The notes beneath the pieces were generated by a model. That model was not told the origin of the DNA, ran no database searches, and saw only the letters and a list, made by a program, of their open reading frames with translations. Below, piece by piece: positions 23,416-32,120 of a stretch of DNA of 40,292 nt. Source of the stretch: Absicoccus intestinalis (GTDB lineage: Bacteria; Bacillota_I; Bacilli_A; Erysipelotrichales; Erysipelotrichaceae); assembly GCF_033971885.1 (NCBI RefSeq), contig NZ_JALBUS010000020.1, positions 1 through 40,292 of the forward strand, in the 5' to 3' direction. The stretch's first letter is position 1; every line of letters begins with the position of its first letter. A program made the position numbers and the translations under genes.

Positions 23416-24038
23416 CGTAATTCCTCAATCTTTCTTTTTAATATTTGTGCTAATAATATATGGCCTTCTTCATTCATATGGATACCATCATAGGCTCCAG
23501 CCATCAGATGCGGTGTTTCTACATAGAAAATACCATATTCCTTTGCCACCTTTTTGAGATGAGTACCTGCTTGTTCCATCATCTGATAGCCTTCTTTGCC
23601 AAAACAAATATCTTTTTCATGATCTTTTATATAATCCGGATGCATACGAGCAGGCTGAACAAGCAGGATCTTTGGCATCGCATAGCCACATTCTAGTAGA
23701 CGAGGTTGAAAAACCTTATTCAAAAGGGTTCGCATTCCTTTTTCTATGGAATATTCATTGGTAGAATAAATACGTTTCGCATCATTGATTCCCAGATTGA
23801 TCACTAACAGATCGATGGGCATATGCGTCTTGATCACAGAACGAATACTTTTCGCTCCATTTCGCCCTGGCTCGAATGGATCATCTAGGGCAATGGTCCG
23901 TCCATTGAGTCCACTTTCGATGATCGTATCATTCGGTAACATGTGTTGAAGGATTTGTCCATATCGATTCTCATATCGAGAAACATGGATCGCATCATAT
24001 CCCCATGTATTGCTGTCACCATATAATAAAATGCGCAT
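23412..24038 (-). CDS. SGNH/GDSL-type hydrolase
   Basis: The 208-residue protein has the SGNH blocks: GDSNTWG with nucleophile Ser9 (I), ESGLNGRTI with the oxyanion Gly (II), LVINLGINDAK with the block III Asn, and YDGIHMNEEGH with the catalytic Asp/His (V). There is no signal peptide, so it is an intracellular esterase or lipase of the arylesterase-like group; substrate unknown. SD AAGGAGG is four bases before ATG and lies six bases after the T tract of the suf terminator. The next gene overlaps it by four bases. Confidence 0.88.
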   Translation of the reverse strand: MRILLYGDSNTWGYDAIHVSRYENRYGQILQHMLPNDTIIESGLNGRTIALDDPFEPGRNGAKSIRSVIKTHMPIDLLVINLGINDAKRIYSTNEYSIEKGMRTLLNKVFQPRLLECGYAMPKILLVQPARMHPDYIKDHEKDICFGKEGYQMMEQAGTHLKKVAKEYGIFYVETPHLMAGAYDGIHMNEEGHILLAQILKRKIEELR

Positions 24039-24048
24039 TTTACCTCCT

Positions 24049-24077
24049 TAAAAAAGTCCATCCCAAAGATGGACTTT
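24049..24077 (-). terminator. Terminator of the suf operon
   Basis: A 10-bp stem AAAGTCCATC/GATGGACTTT with a 5-base loop is followed by further T on the minus strand. The T tract runs straight into the SD of the SGNH gene. Confidence 0.8.
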
Positions 24078-24079
24078 GA

Positions 24080-25483
24080 TTATCCAATCGAATTGGACAT
24101 ATCTAACTTTAACAATTGATTCAATTCAACTGCATATTCCATTGGCAATTCACGCGTAAATGGTTCCAAGAATCCCATTACGATCATTTCTGTTGCTTGT
24201 TGTTCCGTCAATCCACGTGACATCAAGTAGAAAAGTTGTTCTTCATCTACGTTAGAAACGGTCGCTTCATGCTCTATTTGCGAAGTTTCGTTCTGCAAAA
24301 TATTTAATGGAACCGTATCACTTCTTGACTGATCATCTAGGATCAATGTATCACATTCTACTTTACATTTGGAATAGGCCGCCTTCTTGTTCATTCGCAC
24401 CCAACCGCGGAAATTGACTTCACCGCCATTACGAGCCACCGATTTTGAGATCATCGTACCTTTCGTATGCGGAGCCAAATGGATCATCTTGCTACCGGTA
24501 TCTTGCTTTTGTCCCTGAGAACCCACTGCGATAGAAATAGCGGTTCCCTTCGCATAAGGTTCAGCCAAAATGGTACAAGGATATTTCATATTGATATGGG
24601 AACCAATATTTCCATCCACCCATTCCATATGGCCATTTTCAGATACGATGGCTCGTTGTGTAACTAAATTCAAAATGTTGCTTGACCAATTCTGAACAGT
24701 TGAATAACGGCAATGCGCATTCTTTTTTACAAAGATCTCGACAACAGCTGCATGCAAAGAATCTTTGGAATAGACAGGTGCTGTACAACCTTCTACATAA
24801 TTGATATCCGCCCCTTCATCTACAATAATCAGCGTTCTTTCAAATTGACCCATTTGCATCGTATTGATTCGGAAATAAGACTGTAACGGTTTTTCAAGAT
24901 GCACTCCAGGTGGTACATAGATAAATACGCCACCAGACCAAACCGCGGTATTTAATGCCGCATACTTATTATCCGTATAAGGGACAACTTTACCAAAATA
25001 TTCCTTCACAAGATCAGGACATGTTTTTACGGCTGTATCGGTATCCAAGAAAATAACCCCATTTTCTTGCACTTCTTCTAGCATGTTATGATACACAACT
25101 TCGCTTTCATATTGCGTAGAAACACCAGCCAAATATTTTTGTTCCGCTTCTGGAATACCTAATTTATTAAACGTATTTCGAATCGTTTCTGGCACTTCAT
25201 CCCAATTGTGTTCTTCTTTATCACTTGGTTTAATATAATAAATATAATCATCAAAATTGATATGACTTAGATCCGGTCCCCAATTTGGATTTTCTTGTTC
25301 AACAAACGAATGATACGCCTTTAAACGAATATCTAACATCCATTCTGGTTCCTTCTTCGCTTTTGAAATCGTGCGAACGACTTCTTCACTTAAACCTTTA
25401 CCGGTATTAAAGACGCTAACGTCTTTATCATGAAAGCCATATTCATAATCGGTTGATAATTTAAACTCTTTTTCGTCTGCCAT
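24080..25483 (-). CDS. sufB: Fe-S cluster assembly scaffold SufB
   Basis: The 467-residue SufB is the scaffold on which [4Fe-4S] clusters form in the SufBCD complex. The family signature is clear: FIYVPPGVHLEKPLQSYFRIN, LIIVDEGADINYVEGCTAP, and the C-terminal block KCKVECDTLILDDQSRSDTVP with the conserved Cys and Asp. MSRGLTEQQATEMIVMGFLEPF follows. Its ATG overlaps the TAA of sufU by one base (TAATG), with GAGGAG upstream. It is the last gene of sufCDSUB, ending at the 24049-24077 terminator. Confidence 0.97.
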   Translation of the reverse strand: MADEKEFKLSTDYEYGFHDKDVSVFNTGKGLSEEVVRTISKAKKEPEWMLDIRLKAYHSFVEQENPNWGPDLSHINFDDYIYYIKPSDKEEHNWDEVPETIRNTFNKLGIPEAEQKYLAGVSTQYESEVVYHNMLEEVQENGVIFLDTDTAVKTCPDLVKEYFGKVVPYTDNKYAALNTAVWSGGVFIYVPPGVHLEKPLQSYFRINTMQMGQFERTLIIVDEGADINYVEGCTAPVYSKDSLHAAVVEIFVKKNAHCRYSTVQNWSSNILNLVTQRAIVSENGHMEWVDGNIGSHINMKYPCTILAEPYAKGTAISIAVGSQGQKQDTGSKMIHLAPHTKGTMISKSVARNGGEVNFRGWVRMNKKAAYSKCKVECDTLILDDQSRSDTVPLNILQNETSQIEHEATVSNVDEEQLFYLMSRGLTEQQATEMIVMGFLEPFTRELPMEYAVELNQLLKLDMSNSIG

Positions 25484-25917
25484 TACTTCTCCTCACTTTC
25501 CGTGATGATATCACGCAATGCCTTCCAACCAATTGTGGCACAATTAATTCGATTGGCTTGCTTACCAACATTTTTAAACGCAATGGCTTCTTCCATCATA
25601 TCGCTATCATATGGTCGATCATCGATCATCGCAAAATAATTGTCGATGATTTCTTTAGCTTGATCAATGGTTTTACCTTTGACAAGTTCTGTCATGATCG
25701 ATGTAGATGCTGTAGAAATTGTACAAGCAACACCATCGAAGCGGACATCTTTGATCACGTTGTTTTCGATATCTGCTTGTACAGTAATATCATCAATACA
25801 AGATTCACTATCCATATGTTTTGATAGATATTTTCCATCATTGGTTAGTTCATGATTACGTGGATACTCATAATGATCCATGATGATCTCACGCATTAAA
25901 GTCGGATCGATTTCCAT
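25483..25917 (-). CDS. sufU: Sulfur-transfer protein SufU
   Basis: The 144-residue IscU-like Zn protein receives persulfide sulfur from SufS in Gram-positive SUF systems. Zn ligands are visible: the Cys in ESCIDDITV with its Asp, GVACTISTASTSIM, and NRINCATIGWKAL near the C terminus. The insertion after the second Cys (LVKGKTIDQAKEIIDNYFAMI) is typical of SufU rather than IscU. SD AGGAGG. It lies 12 bases after sufS. Confidence 0.96.
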   Translation of the reverse strand: MEIDPTLMREIIMDHYEYPRNHELTNDGKYLSKHMDSESCIDDITVQADIENNVIKDVRFDGVACTISTASTSIMTELVKGKTIDQAKEIIDNYFAMIDDRPYDSDMMEEAIAFKNVGKQANRINCATIGWKALRDIITESEEK

Positions 25918-25929
25918 GTTCTGTCCTCC

Positions 25930-27165
25930 TTAAAAGAAAATATTGATACATTTTTCTAAGGTAGCTTCTTTCAAACCTTCAACCAATGCATCCACTTCTT
26001 CGATCGTATTGTAGAAATAGAAACTCGCTCGTACTGTTCCGAAAGCATTGATCACTTCTGGTAATAGCTTTGCACAATGCGTACCTGAGCGCACAGCTAT
26101 ACCACGTGTATTTAAAAAACTTGCCACATCTTGAGCTGGTATCATCTTGCCATGATCATATACATTAAAAGTGACAATCCCCGTTTGCGCATGGGCATTG
26201 TAGATCTTTACACGATCACAATCCGCTAATTTTTCCAAAAAATGTTTCTTTAACGCAACTTCATGTGCATGAATATCATCAAATCCAATACCTGAAACAT
26301 ACTTCATAGCCGCCGCCATTCCAATGGCTCCTTCAATGGGTTGAGTCCCACTTTCAAATTTCAATGGTGATTTCTTTAAAGTCACCGTTCCATCTTTATA
26401 GAAACGAGCATTGGATTCGCCACCATAAAATACAGGTTCCAACACATCAAAATATTTTTTCTTGCCATACATGATGCCTATACCGGTTGGACCACATAAT
26501 TTATGTGCCGATAAGACAAAGAAATCTACATCCAGATCTTGCACATCGATTCGCATATGAGGTGCGCTCTGTGCCCCATCCACAATTATGATCGTGCCAT
26601 TTTCATGACACAATCTTGTCATTTCTTTAATAGGCGCTTCAAAGCCCAACACATTGGAAATTTGGGCAACACAAACAACTTTAATATTCGGCTTCAAAGC
26701 CTTTTTAAAATTATCAATAGTAATCTTGCCTTCATTATCCAAAGGAATATATTCTATATCTAAATCTTTCTTGGCCTTGAACCAAGGCAAGACACTTGAG
26801 GCATGTTCAGCTTGATCGGTCAATACACCATCGCCGTCTTTTAGAACTTGATCAACCAACATCAAGGCAATTTCATTCAGCCCTTCACTGGAACCCGATG
26901 TAAAAGCTACTTCTTCACGATATTTCGCATTGATAAACTTTTGTGCAGTATCACGAGCACCTTCAAAAGCTGCATCAACTTGGGCACTCATCTCATAATC
27001 ACCACGATGAGCATTGGCCCCTAAATACGTATAATAATGTACAACAGCATCAATGACGGGCTGAGGCTTTAATGTGGTAGCGCTATTATCCAGATAAATC
27101 ATTGGGTGATTTGACATCTCTCTTTGAAGAATCGGAAAATCTTTACGAATTTTATTGATTTCCAT
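25930..27165 (-). CDS. sufS: Cysteine desulfurase SufS
   Basis: This 411-residue PLP enzyme (class V aminotransferase fold) removes sulfur from Cys. Seen: YLDNSATTLKPQPVIDAV at the start, GANAHRGDYEMS, IIIVDGAQSAPH, FFVLSAHKLCGPTGIGIMYG with the PLP Lys, and the loop RSGTHCAKLL with the persulfide Cys. The GGESNARFYKDGT segment is slightly unlike the common GGGEMI. Its start overlaps the end of sufD by 14 bases, with SD AAGGTGGGA in sufD. Confidence 0.96.
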   Translation of the reverse strand: MEINKIRKDFPILQREMSNHPMIYLDNSATTLKPQPVIDAVVHYYTYLGANAHRGDYEMSAQVDAAFEGARDTAQKFINAKYREEVAFTSGSSEGLNEIALMLVDQVLKDGDGVLTDQAEHASSVLPWFKAKKDLDIEYIPLDNEGKITIDNFKKALKPNIKVVCVAQISNVLGFEAPIKEMTRLCHENGTIIIVDGAQSAPHMRIDVQDLDVDFFVLSAHKLCGPTGIGIMYGKKKYFDVLEPVFYGGESNARFYKDGTVTLKKSPLKFESGTQPIEGAIGMAAAMKYVSGIGFDDIHAHEVALKKHFLEKLADCDRVKIYNAHAQTGIVTFNVYDHGKMIPAQDVASFLNTRGIAVRSGTHCAKLLPEVINAFGTVRASFYFYNTIEEVDALVEGLKEATLEKCINIFF

Positions 27166-27949
27166 AAAGTCCCACCTTGCTTTCCATCTCTTGTTGGAGC
27201 TGTTGTTTCAGATCTTTATCTTCAATTAAATCTAAGACGGGCAAAAAATAACCAACACTTAACAAACCAATAGATTGTTTTTTGGTTAAGCCCCGCGATC
27301 CTAAATAATACATTTGGTCTTCATCCGGTTGACCAACCGTTAAGGCGTGACTTGCTTTCACATCATTTTCATCAATCAATAATAATGGAATACATTTTGT
27401 TGTATGATCTTTTCCCAACGTTAAAACCCGAGTAGCTTGATGAGATTGTGCTTTTTTACATCCTTTTAAGATATTGCCATTGGCCACCATTTCATAATGT
27501 CCATGTTCCAACAAAACCGCAAAATTTTTGATTTCTCCCGTCGTATAGGGTGCATCATGACGCACTTCCATATCACAAATCTTTGCTTGATTGGACATAC
27601 ACAATTGCCCTGATAAAATTTCGTATCGCGCACCCGGTTCAACTAGATCAACGAAATGATGCCAATCAACAGGTGCATCTTCCATATCCAAAAATCCCAT
27701 CTGACAAACGGCATCTTGATACATGTTGACTTTGATATTTAAATCGAAAGCTGATCGTGCTTGATTATAAATAAAAACTTTTATGTTTGCACTTGCTTGA
27801 ACGTTCATTTGGAGTGCATACGCACGTGCATCGGAAGCGATAGTTACAAGCAATGTTCCCTTACTATGTGGTTGAACAGAAACAATATGTTCTTGGTTCT
27901 GATGAATGGAGATCGTTTCATAAAAGCTATCTTTTAATACGGTTTCCAT
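27152..27949 (-). CDS. sufD: Fe-S cluster assembly protein SufD
   Basis: The 265-residue protein is the SufB paralogue of the SufBCD complex, recognised by the beta-helix core (YEILSGQLCMSNQAKICDMEV region) and the C-terminal DENDVKASHALTVGQPDEDQMYYLGSRGLTKKQSIGLLSVGYFLP. It is short compared with typical SufD (around 420 residues), lacking most of the N-terminal helical part. SD AAGGGGTG is at the end of sufC, three bases upstream. Confidence 0.92.
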   Translation of the reverse strand: METVLKDSFYETISIHQNQEHIVSVQPHSKGTLLVTIASDARAYALQMNVQASANIKVFIYNQARSAFDLNIKVNMYQDAVCQMGFLDMEDAPVDWHHFVDLVEPGARYEILSGQLCMSNQAKICDMEVRHDAPYTTGEIKNFAVLLEHGHYEMVANGNILKGCKKAQSHQATRVLTLGKDHTTKCIPLLLIDENDVKASHALTVGQPDEDQMYYLGSRGLTKKQSIGLLSVGYFLPVLDLIEDKDLKQQLQQEMESKVGLYGNQ

Positions 27950-27952
27950 ATT

Positions 27953-28768
27953 TTACACCCCTTGCTTAACGGCACATGCACCTAGGGATACTGGTTGTTT
28001 CTTTTCTTCTTTCCTTGCTTGAACACCCACTTTTTCTTCAATCCACTCATATCCTTCTTTATCGACTTTTTCAACCAATGTGGCATCACCACTGGCCACG
28101 ATTTGACCATCAATCAAGATATGAGCATGTGTAGGTTGTAGATATTCTAAAAATCTTGCATAGTGAGAAACAATGATCAAACCAGAATCACATTCATCTT
28201 GTGATTTCATGACCGCATCGGCAACAATTCGCAATGCGTCGACATCCAAACCGGAATCAATTTCATCCAACATCGCAATCGTTGGTTTCAACATTGTCAT
28301 TTGAACAATTTCATTTCGTTTCTTTTCACCACCAGAGAAACCATCATTCACAAATCGATGAGCTAGATCTGGTTTCATTTGAAGCGTGTTAATTGCACCT
28401 TCCATTTGTTTGATAAATTGGAATAAACCAATTGGTTTTTCGCGCCGTGCATTGATGGCACTACGCAGAAAATCAGAATTTGTCACCCCTGAGATTTCTG
28501 GTGGATATTGCATGCCTAAGAACAATCCTGCTTTACTCCTTTGATCAACAGGCATCGATAAAATATCCTTTCCATCTAAGGTAATTGTTCCTTGAGTAAC
28601 TGTATATTTAGGGTTTCCCATGATGGCAGCCAACAATGTACTTTTTCCATTTCCATTGGGCCCCATTAACGCATGGCGTTCACCACTTTGAATGGTAAGA
28701 TCTAATCCTTTTAAAATTTCTTTTTCTTCAACGGATACATGAAGATCATGAATTGCTAATTCTGCCAT
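27953..28768 (-). CDS. sufC: Fe-S cluster assembly ATPase SufC
   Basis: The 271-residue ABC-type ATPase powers the SufBCD scaffold. Walker A is GPNGNGKST, the signature is FSGGEKKRNEI, and Walker B is TIAMLDEIDSGLDVDALRIV with the SufC-specific SGLD. The switch His is in IIVSHYARFLEYL. A 20-residue tail carries extra Lys and one Cys (LGACAVKQGV). It is first in the operon with SD AGAGGAAAG and a good promoter. Confidence 0.97.
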   Translation of the reverse strand: MAELAIHDLHVSVEEKEILKGLDLTIQSGERHALMGPNGNGKSTLLAAIMGNPKYTVTQGTITLDGKDILSMPVDQRSKAGLFLGMQYPPEISGVTNSDFLRSAINARREKPIGLFQFIKQMEGAINTLQMKPDLAHRFVNDGFSGGEKKRNEIVQMTMLKPTIAMLDEIDSGLDVDALRIVADAVMKSQDECDSGLIIVSHYARFLEYLQPTHAHILIDGQIVASGDATLVEKVDKEGYEWIEEKVGVQARKEEKKQPVSLGACAVKQGV

Positions 28769-28793
28769 TATTCTTTCCTCTTTTCACTGGCTT

Positions 28794-28822
28794 ATCATAC
28801 CAAAGTTCCCTATAAATCTCAA
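28794..28822 (-). promoter_or_regulatory. Promoter of sufCDSUB
   Basis: On the minus strand TTGAGA (28817-28822), 17 bases and TATGAT (28794-28799) lie about 25 bases before the sufC ATG. I see no regulator site. Confidence 0.7.
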
Positions 28823-28834
28823 TTATTACGCACA

Positions 28835-28863
28835 TTGCAATTTAAACCTATTTCCCGTATAAT
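28835..28863 (+). promoter_or_regulatory. Promoter of the prsA-like pair
   Basis: TTGCAA (28835-28840), 17 bases and perfect TATAAT (28858-28863), divergent from the suf promoter with their -35 boxes only 12 bases apart. Confidence 0.8.
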
Positions 28864-28892
28864 TGAAAAGACTTTCAAGGAGGTTATGACAT

Positions 28893-29927
28893 ATGGGTCA
28901 ATTTCTTAGAGACAATTGGTTTGTCGTTGTCATTGCCATTGTGATCATTGGTTTTGTTTCCTATTTTATCTATGACAGCAATAAATATAATGTTTCATCG
29001 ATGAAAGACGGTAATTCTGATGTCGTCATGAGCGTAACAGGTGGCAATGTAACAGCAGATGAAATATATTCGGATCTTTCCAAAGATGATGGGGAACTTC
29101 TCTATAATTTATATAAGAATGCAGTGGTTTCTCAAACCGTGAAAGAGACCGACTCTATTAAAAATGATGCAAAAACATTGCAAGACAATATTGTCAGCTA
29201 TGCCAAACAGCAAGATTCAAATAATTATGAACAAGTCATTGAACAAGAATTATATGCATATGGATATTCTAGTTATGATGATTTAAATAAATACTGTTTA
29301 GAAAGCGTAAAAGAAGCAAAGATGAATGAAGACTATGTCAATGACCATTTTGCAAGCTTATCTAAGGCTGTTGTCGCAAAAAATCCACGTACCATCTCTA
29401 TCATTACCATGTCGGTATCGGATGCAAGCAACTTAACATCGGATGAACAAAAGAAAAAAGATAATATTGATAGTGCTTTGCAAAAACAAAGCTTTGCGAA
29501 AACCGCAACGGCTTACTCAGAAGATACAACGGCTAGCGATAAAGGAGTTTATGGCTATATCGATGAAGACGATAAAGACAGCAGTAGTAGCAGTTCTTTA
29601 GATTCTAGTGTCATTGAAGCGGCTTTAAAATTAAAAAAGGGGGAAACATCCGATTGGATCACAGTTACAGATAGTGATGCAGGAACAACCACTTTATATA
29701 AAGTTCATGTCAATGAAACGGATGTCAATACGATCCATAAAAGCAAGAATACAACGATAAAACGTCAATTATTGAATGCCATTTTAAATAACAATACTGG
29801 ATTATCCACAAAAATTGTTCAAACCAATGCAAAAAAATTAAAAATCACGATCAAAGATAAAAATACGAAGAAGAAACTAAATGCTTATATCAATGAGCAA
29901 TTGAAAGGAGATGCTTCCAATGAATAA
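28893..29927 (+). CDS. Membrane-anchored PrsA/parvulin-like foldase
   Basis: The 344-residue protein has an uncleaved N-terminal membrane helix (residues about 9-27, VVVIAIVIIGFVSYF) and an outward body. Residues 45-160 are a SurA/PrsA-like N-terminal helical domain (VTADEIYSDL, YGYSSYDDLNKYCLE). Residues about 165-275 resemble parvulin: RTISIITMSV, FAKTATAYSEDTTASDKGVYGYI, IEAALKLKKGETSDWITV. Ser-rich insertions are present. It likely helps fold exported proteins; PPIase activity is unproven. SD AAGGAGG. It overlaps the next gene by 8 bases. Confidence 0.82.
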   Translation: MGQFLRDNWFVVVIAIVIIGFVSYFIYDSNKYNVSSMKDGNSDVVMSVTGGNVTADEIYSDLSKDDGELLYNLYKNAVVSQTVKETDSIKNDAKTLQDNIVSYAKQQDSNNYEQVIEQELYAYGYSSYDDLNKYCLESVKEAKMNEDYVNDHFASLSKAVVAKNPRTISIITMSVSDASNLTSDEQKKKDNIDSALQKQSFAKTATAYSEDTTASDKGVYGYIDEDDKDSSSSSSLDSSVIEAALKLKKGETSDWITVTDSDAGTTTLYKVHVNETDVNTIHKSKNTTIKRQLLNAILNNNTGLSTKIVQTNAKKLKITIKDKNTKKKLNAYINEQLKGDASNE

Positions 29928-30834
29928 AAAGCGTATCCTATCCTTAAGTTTATGTGCATTGATGCTTACTGGATGTTCTGGTCATAATACTTCGGTTTCC
30001 AATGGTGATTCCACACTTATGACAGTTGGCGATACATCCTATACAAAAAATGATGTCTACACGTTATTAAAAAATACGAGTGGTACATCGGATGGTATCA
30101 CTCATATTCAAAGTATTATTTATAATAAAGAAGTGGGTAAAACCAAAGCGATGAAAGAAGAAGCAGAAAAACAATATGAAGAATATAAATCAGCTTCCGA
30201 TAGTTTTGAAAGCCAAATAAAAGCACAAGGATATACAAAAAAGACTTACATCAACAAAGTACTATTGCCTACGATTCAAGCAGACAAGCTATTGGATAAA
30301 TATTTCCAAGACAATAAAAAAGCCATTAAGAAAAAATATAAACCTTCCATGGCCATCATCATTGAATGCGATAGTGAAAAGAAAGCAAAACAAGCTTTAG
30401 CCGAATTAAAAAAAGGGACAACTCAAAAAGATGTTATCTCTAAATATCAAAGTTCGGATTCGAACTTTTCGGATAGTGCTACCTTGATCACAACAAAAAC
30501 AAGTGGTGTGCCCACTCGATTAGTGAAGACCTTGTACAATCAATCCAATACGGGTCTTGTTGATGAAGTATTTACAAGTGACGATGATAGTTCCAATATA
30601 GCTTATGTAGCCATCTTACAAACAAATTCATATGACAAACTTGTTTCAAAATTAAAAGACAGTTTGTCATCGGATTCTGATCTAAGTTCGGCATGTATGC
30701 AATATTATTTAAAGAAATACAATTTCGAAGTACATGATCAAGACATATTCGATTATCTACGTTCAAATAATCCGGAATATCTAGTGAATCATCCAGAACT
30801 TGCGAAAAGCAGTAATAGTTCGTCCAATTCGTAA
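29920..30834 (+). CDS. PrsA-like lipoprotein
   Basis: The 304-residue protein has a lipoprotein signal, LMLTGCSG, with the lipid Cys near residue 20. It then has a PrsA/SurA-like N domain (GDTSYTKNDVYTLLKN; QGYTKKTYINKVLLPTIQADKLLDKYF) and a degenerate parvulin-like segment (MAIIIECDSEKKAKQALAELKKG ... DSATLI). The ATG at 29911 is rejected because it touches the SD; AAAGGAG is correctly spaced for 29920. It is translationally coupled to the upstream foldase and ends at a strong terminator. The two may form a pair of extracytoplasmic chaperones. Confidence 0.82.
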   Translation: MNKKRILSLSLCALMLTGCSGHNTSVSNGDSTLMTVGDTSYTKNDVYTLLKNTSGTSDGITHIQSIIYNKEVGKTKAMKEEAEKQYEEYKSASDSFESQIKAQGYTKKTYINKVLLPTIQADKLLDKYFQDNKKAIKKKYKPSMAIIIECDSEKKAKQALAELKKGTTQKDVISKYQSSDSNFSDSATLITTKTSGVPTRLVKTLYNQSNTGLVDEVFTSDDDSSNIAYVAILQTNSYDKLVSKLKDSLSSDSDLSSACMQYYLKKYNFEVHDQDIFDYLRSNNPEYLVNHPELAKSSNSSSNS

Positions 30835-30839
30835 ATGAG

Positions 30840-30872
30840 CACATCTGACATGAAAAGTCAGATGTGTTTTTT
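30840..30872 (+). terminator. Terminator of the prsA-like operon
   Basis: A perfect 10-bp stem CACATCTGAC/GTCAGATGTG with a 7-base loop is followed by TTTTTT. The reverse strand has no T run, so it is not clearly bidirectional; the T7SS operon on that strand has no other visible terminator. Confidence 0.9.
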
Positions 30873-30880
30873 ATGGTTGT

Positions 30881-31153
30881 TTACTTACCATTATTTTTTT
30901 GTTGTTCTTCAAGCACATATCGATAATTGAATTCCTCTGTATCTTGCAATCCAATGAAATATAGAGTTTGGATATCTTCATCGTTAAAAAGATAGAAATG
31001 CGTTGAATCCAAAACACCTTCCGGCCATAGAACCGCCGCATAATCATAGATTTTTTCTGTACCCACTTGATTTTGTAAACGGCCAACGATCATCAAACGT
31101 TTTTTCCCTTGTTTTAAGGTAATAACAGTTCCCAAAGGCAATAACTCTTTCAT
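30881..31153 (-). CDS. DUF4176 protein of the type VII secretion locus
   Basis: The 90-residue protein fits DUF4176: LLPLGTVITLKQGKKRLMIVGRLQ at the start, YDYAAVLWPEGVL in the middle, and FYLFNDEDIQTLYFIGLQDTEEF at the end. This domain is common in firmicute T7SSb loci next to WXG100 and LXG genes; its job is unknown. SD AGGAGG. It is the last gene of the operon, 12 bases after the 265-residue gene. Confidence 0.85.
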   Translation of the reverse strand: MKELLPLGTVITLKQGKKRLMIVGRLQNQVGTEKIYDYAAVLWPEGVLDSTHFYLFNDEDIQTLYFIGLQDTEEFNYRYVLEEQQKNNGK

Positions 31154-31165
31154 CCAAACCTCCTT

Positions 31166-31963
31166 TTAATATTCTACCTTCACTTTAAATCCCAGACCAC
31201 AAATAAAGCCAAGTTTAGACCCAAATTCCCATTCTCTTGTTTTATGATGATAACTGAAATTGGCTTGTGCACTCCCAATCGATCCGGAGCCGGTCAGTGT
31301 TATCTTTGCGTCAAAAAAATGAAATGAAGATCTTACTTCGCCTTGTAAGGCAGCGGCACCCACATCCATTTCCAACGTTTGCTCTCTTGCATTAAAAACA
31401 GCTTTAGCTTTCGCATATACCACACCTACTTGTCCCGACGCAGAAACATCACCATGAATCATTGAATTGCCAATGCGAGCAGAAACCTTTCCACTGAAAA
31501 GACTTAAACTTGTTGATCCATAAAGATACACACTTGGATCAATGATCTTGTTTTTCCACATATGAAAATTGATCGTTCCATCTGCTTTCCATTGACCAAT
31601 ATCTGCATCTAAGTTTATATATCCATATGCATTGCTCTTGGTATATGCATATTGACTGGCTGCATATCGAATTTGACCAGAAGCACTGATCGTCTTTCCT
31701 GCCTTTTTGTAAATATTGTCAAACTGTGGATGAATGGATCCTGAATAGGTGAAATAGCCTTTTTGAATATGTTGATTCGATAAGGATACTTCTTTTTGTT
31801 CATACAAATTTGCACTTTGTGAACAAAAAGAAGAGATCTTTTGAAGACGTGACACAATATCTTGATGTCGAATCGAGAGATTTGTTTGGGTAAAAGATAA
31901 AGGAATACAATACTTTATTAATTGATTCGATACATGGCGATAGACTTTTGTATCAATTTTCAT
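31166..31963 (-). CDS. Beta-rich T7SS-linked protein, candidate substrate
   Basis: The 265-residue protein has about 60 helical N-terminal residues (TKVYRHVSNQLIKYC, QDIVSRLQKISSFCSQSANLYEQ). A Gly/Ala/Tyr-rich beta region with alternating polar/nonpolar strands follows (ASGQIRYAASQYAYTK, SARIGNSMIHGDVSASGQVG, ITLTGSGSIGSAQANFSY) and ends in FKVKVEY. Similar glycine-rich middle regions occur in LXG-type T7SS proteins, but no LXG domain or C-terminal toxin domain is seen. There is no signal peptide. Its ATG lies inside the end of the 55-residue gene, so the two are co-translated. A structural or helper role is equally possible. Confidence 0.6.
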   Translation of the reverse strand: MKIDTKVYRHVSNQLIKYCIPLSFTQTNLSIRHQDIVSRLQKISSFCSQSANLYEQKEVSLSNQHIQKGYFTYSGSIHPQFDNIYKKAGKTISASGQIRYAASQYAYTKSNAYGYINLDADIGQWKADGTINFHMWKNKIIDPSVYLYGSTSLSLFSGKVSARIGNSMIHGDVSASGQVGVVYAKAKAVFNAREQTLEMDVGAAALQGEVRSSFHFFDAKITLTGSGSIGSAQANFSYHHKTREWEFGSKLGFICGLGFKVKVEY

Positions 31964-32120
31964 TCTTCAACTCATTTAATTGTTTTTTTGCAAGAATTAT
32001 TATTTGTCCAATCGCATTTTGAATGGCCATTCTCTCATTATCTGAAAAACCATTAGCGACTTCCCTTTGCAATGCAATTAGTTCTTGAATCAGTGATTCA
32101 TAATACGACAACGATTTCAT
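31953..32120 (-). CDS. Small 55-residue helical protein in the T7SS operon
   Basis: The protein runs MKSLSYYESLIQELIALQRE to QLNELKNEN, fully helical and amphipathic, with a NGFSDNERMAI turn. No family is recognised. ATG overlaps the stop of the second WXG100 gene (ATGA, 32117-32120), and its TGA lies beyond the ATG of the next gene (11-base overlap). That chain of overlaps is strong evidence that it is translated. It may be a small chaperone or partner for the 265-residue protein, as seen with small helical proteins beside LXG substrates; this is inference. Confidence 0.75.
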   Translation of the reverse strand: MKSLSYYESLIQELIALQREVANGFSDNERMAIQNAIGQIIILAKKQLNELKNEN

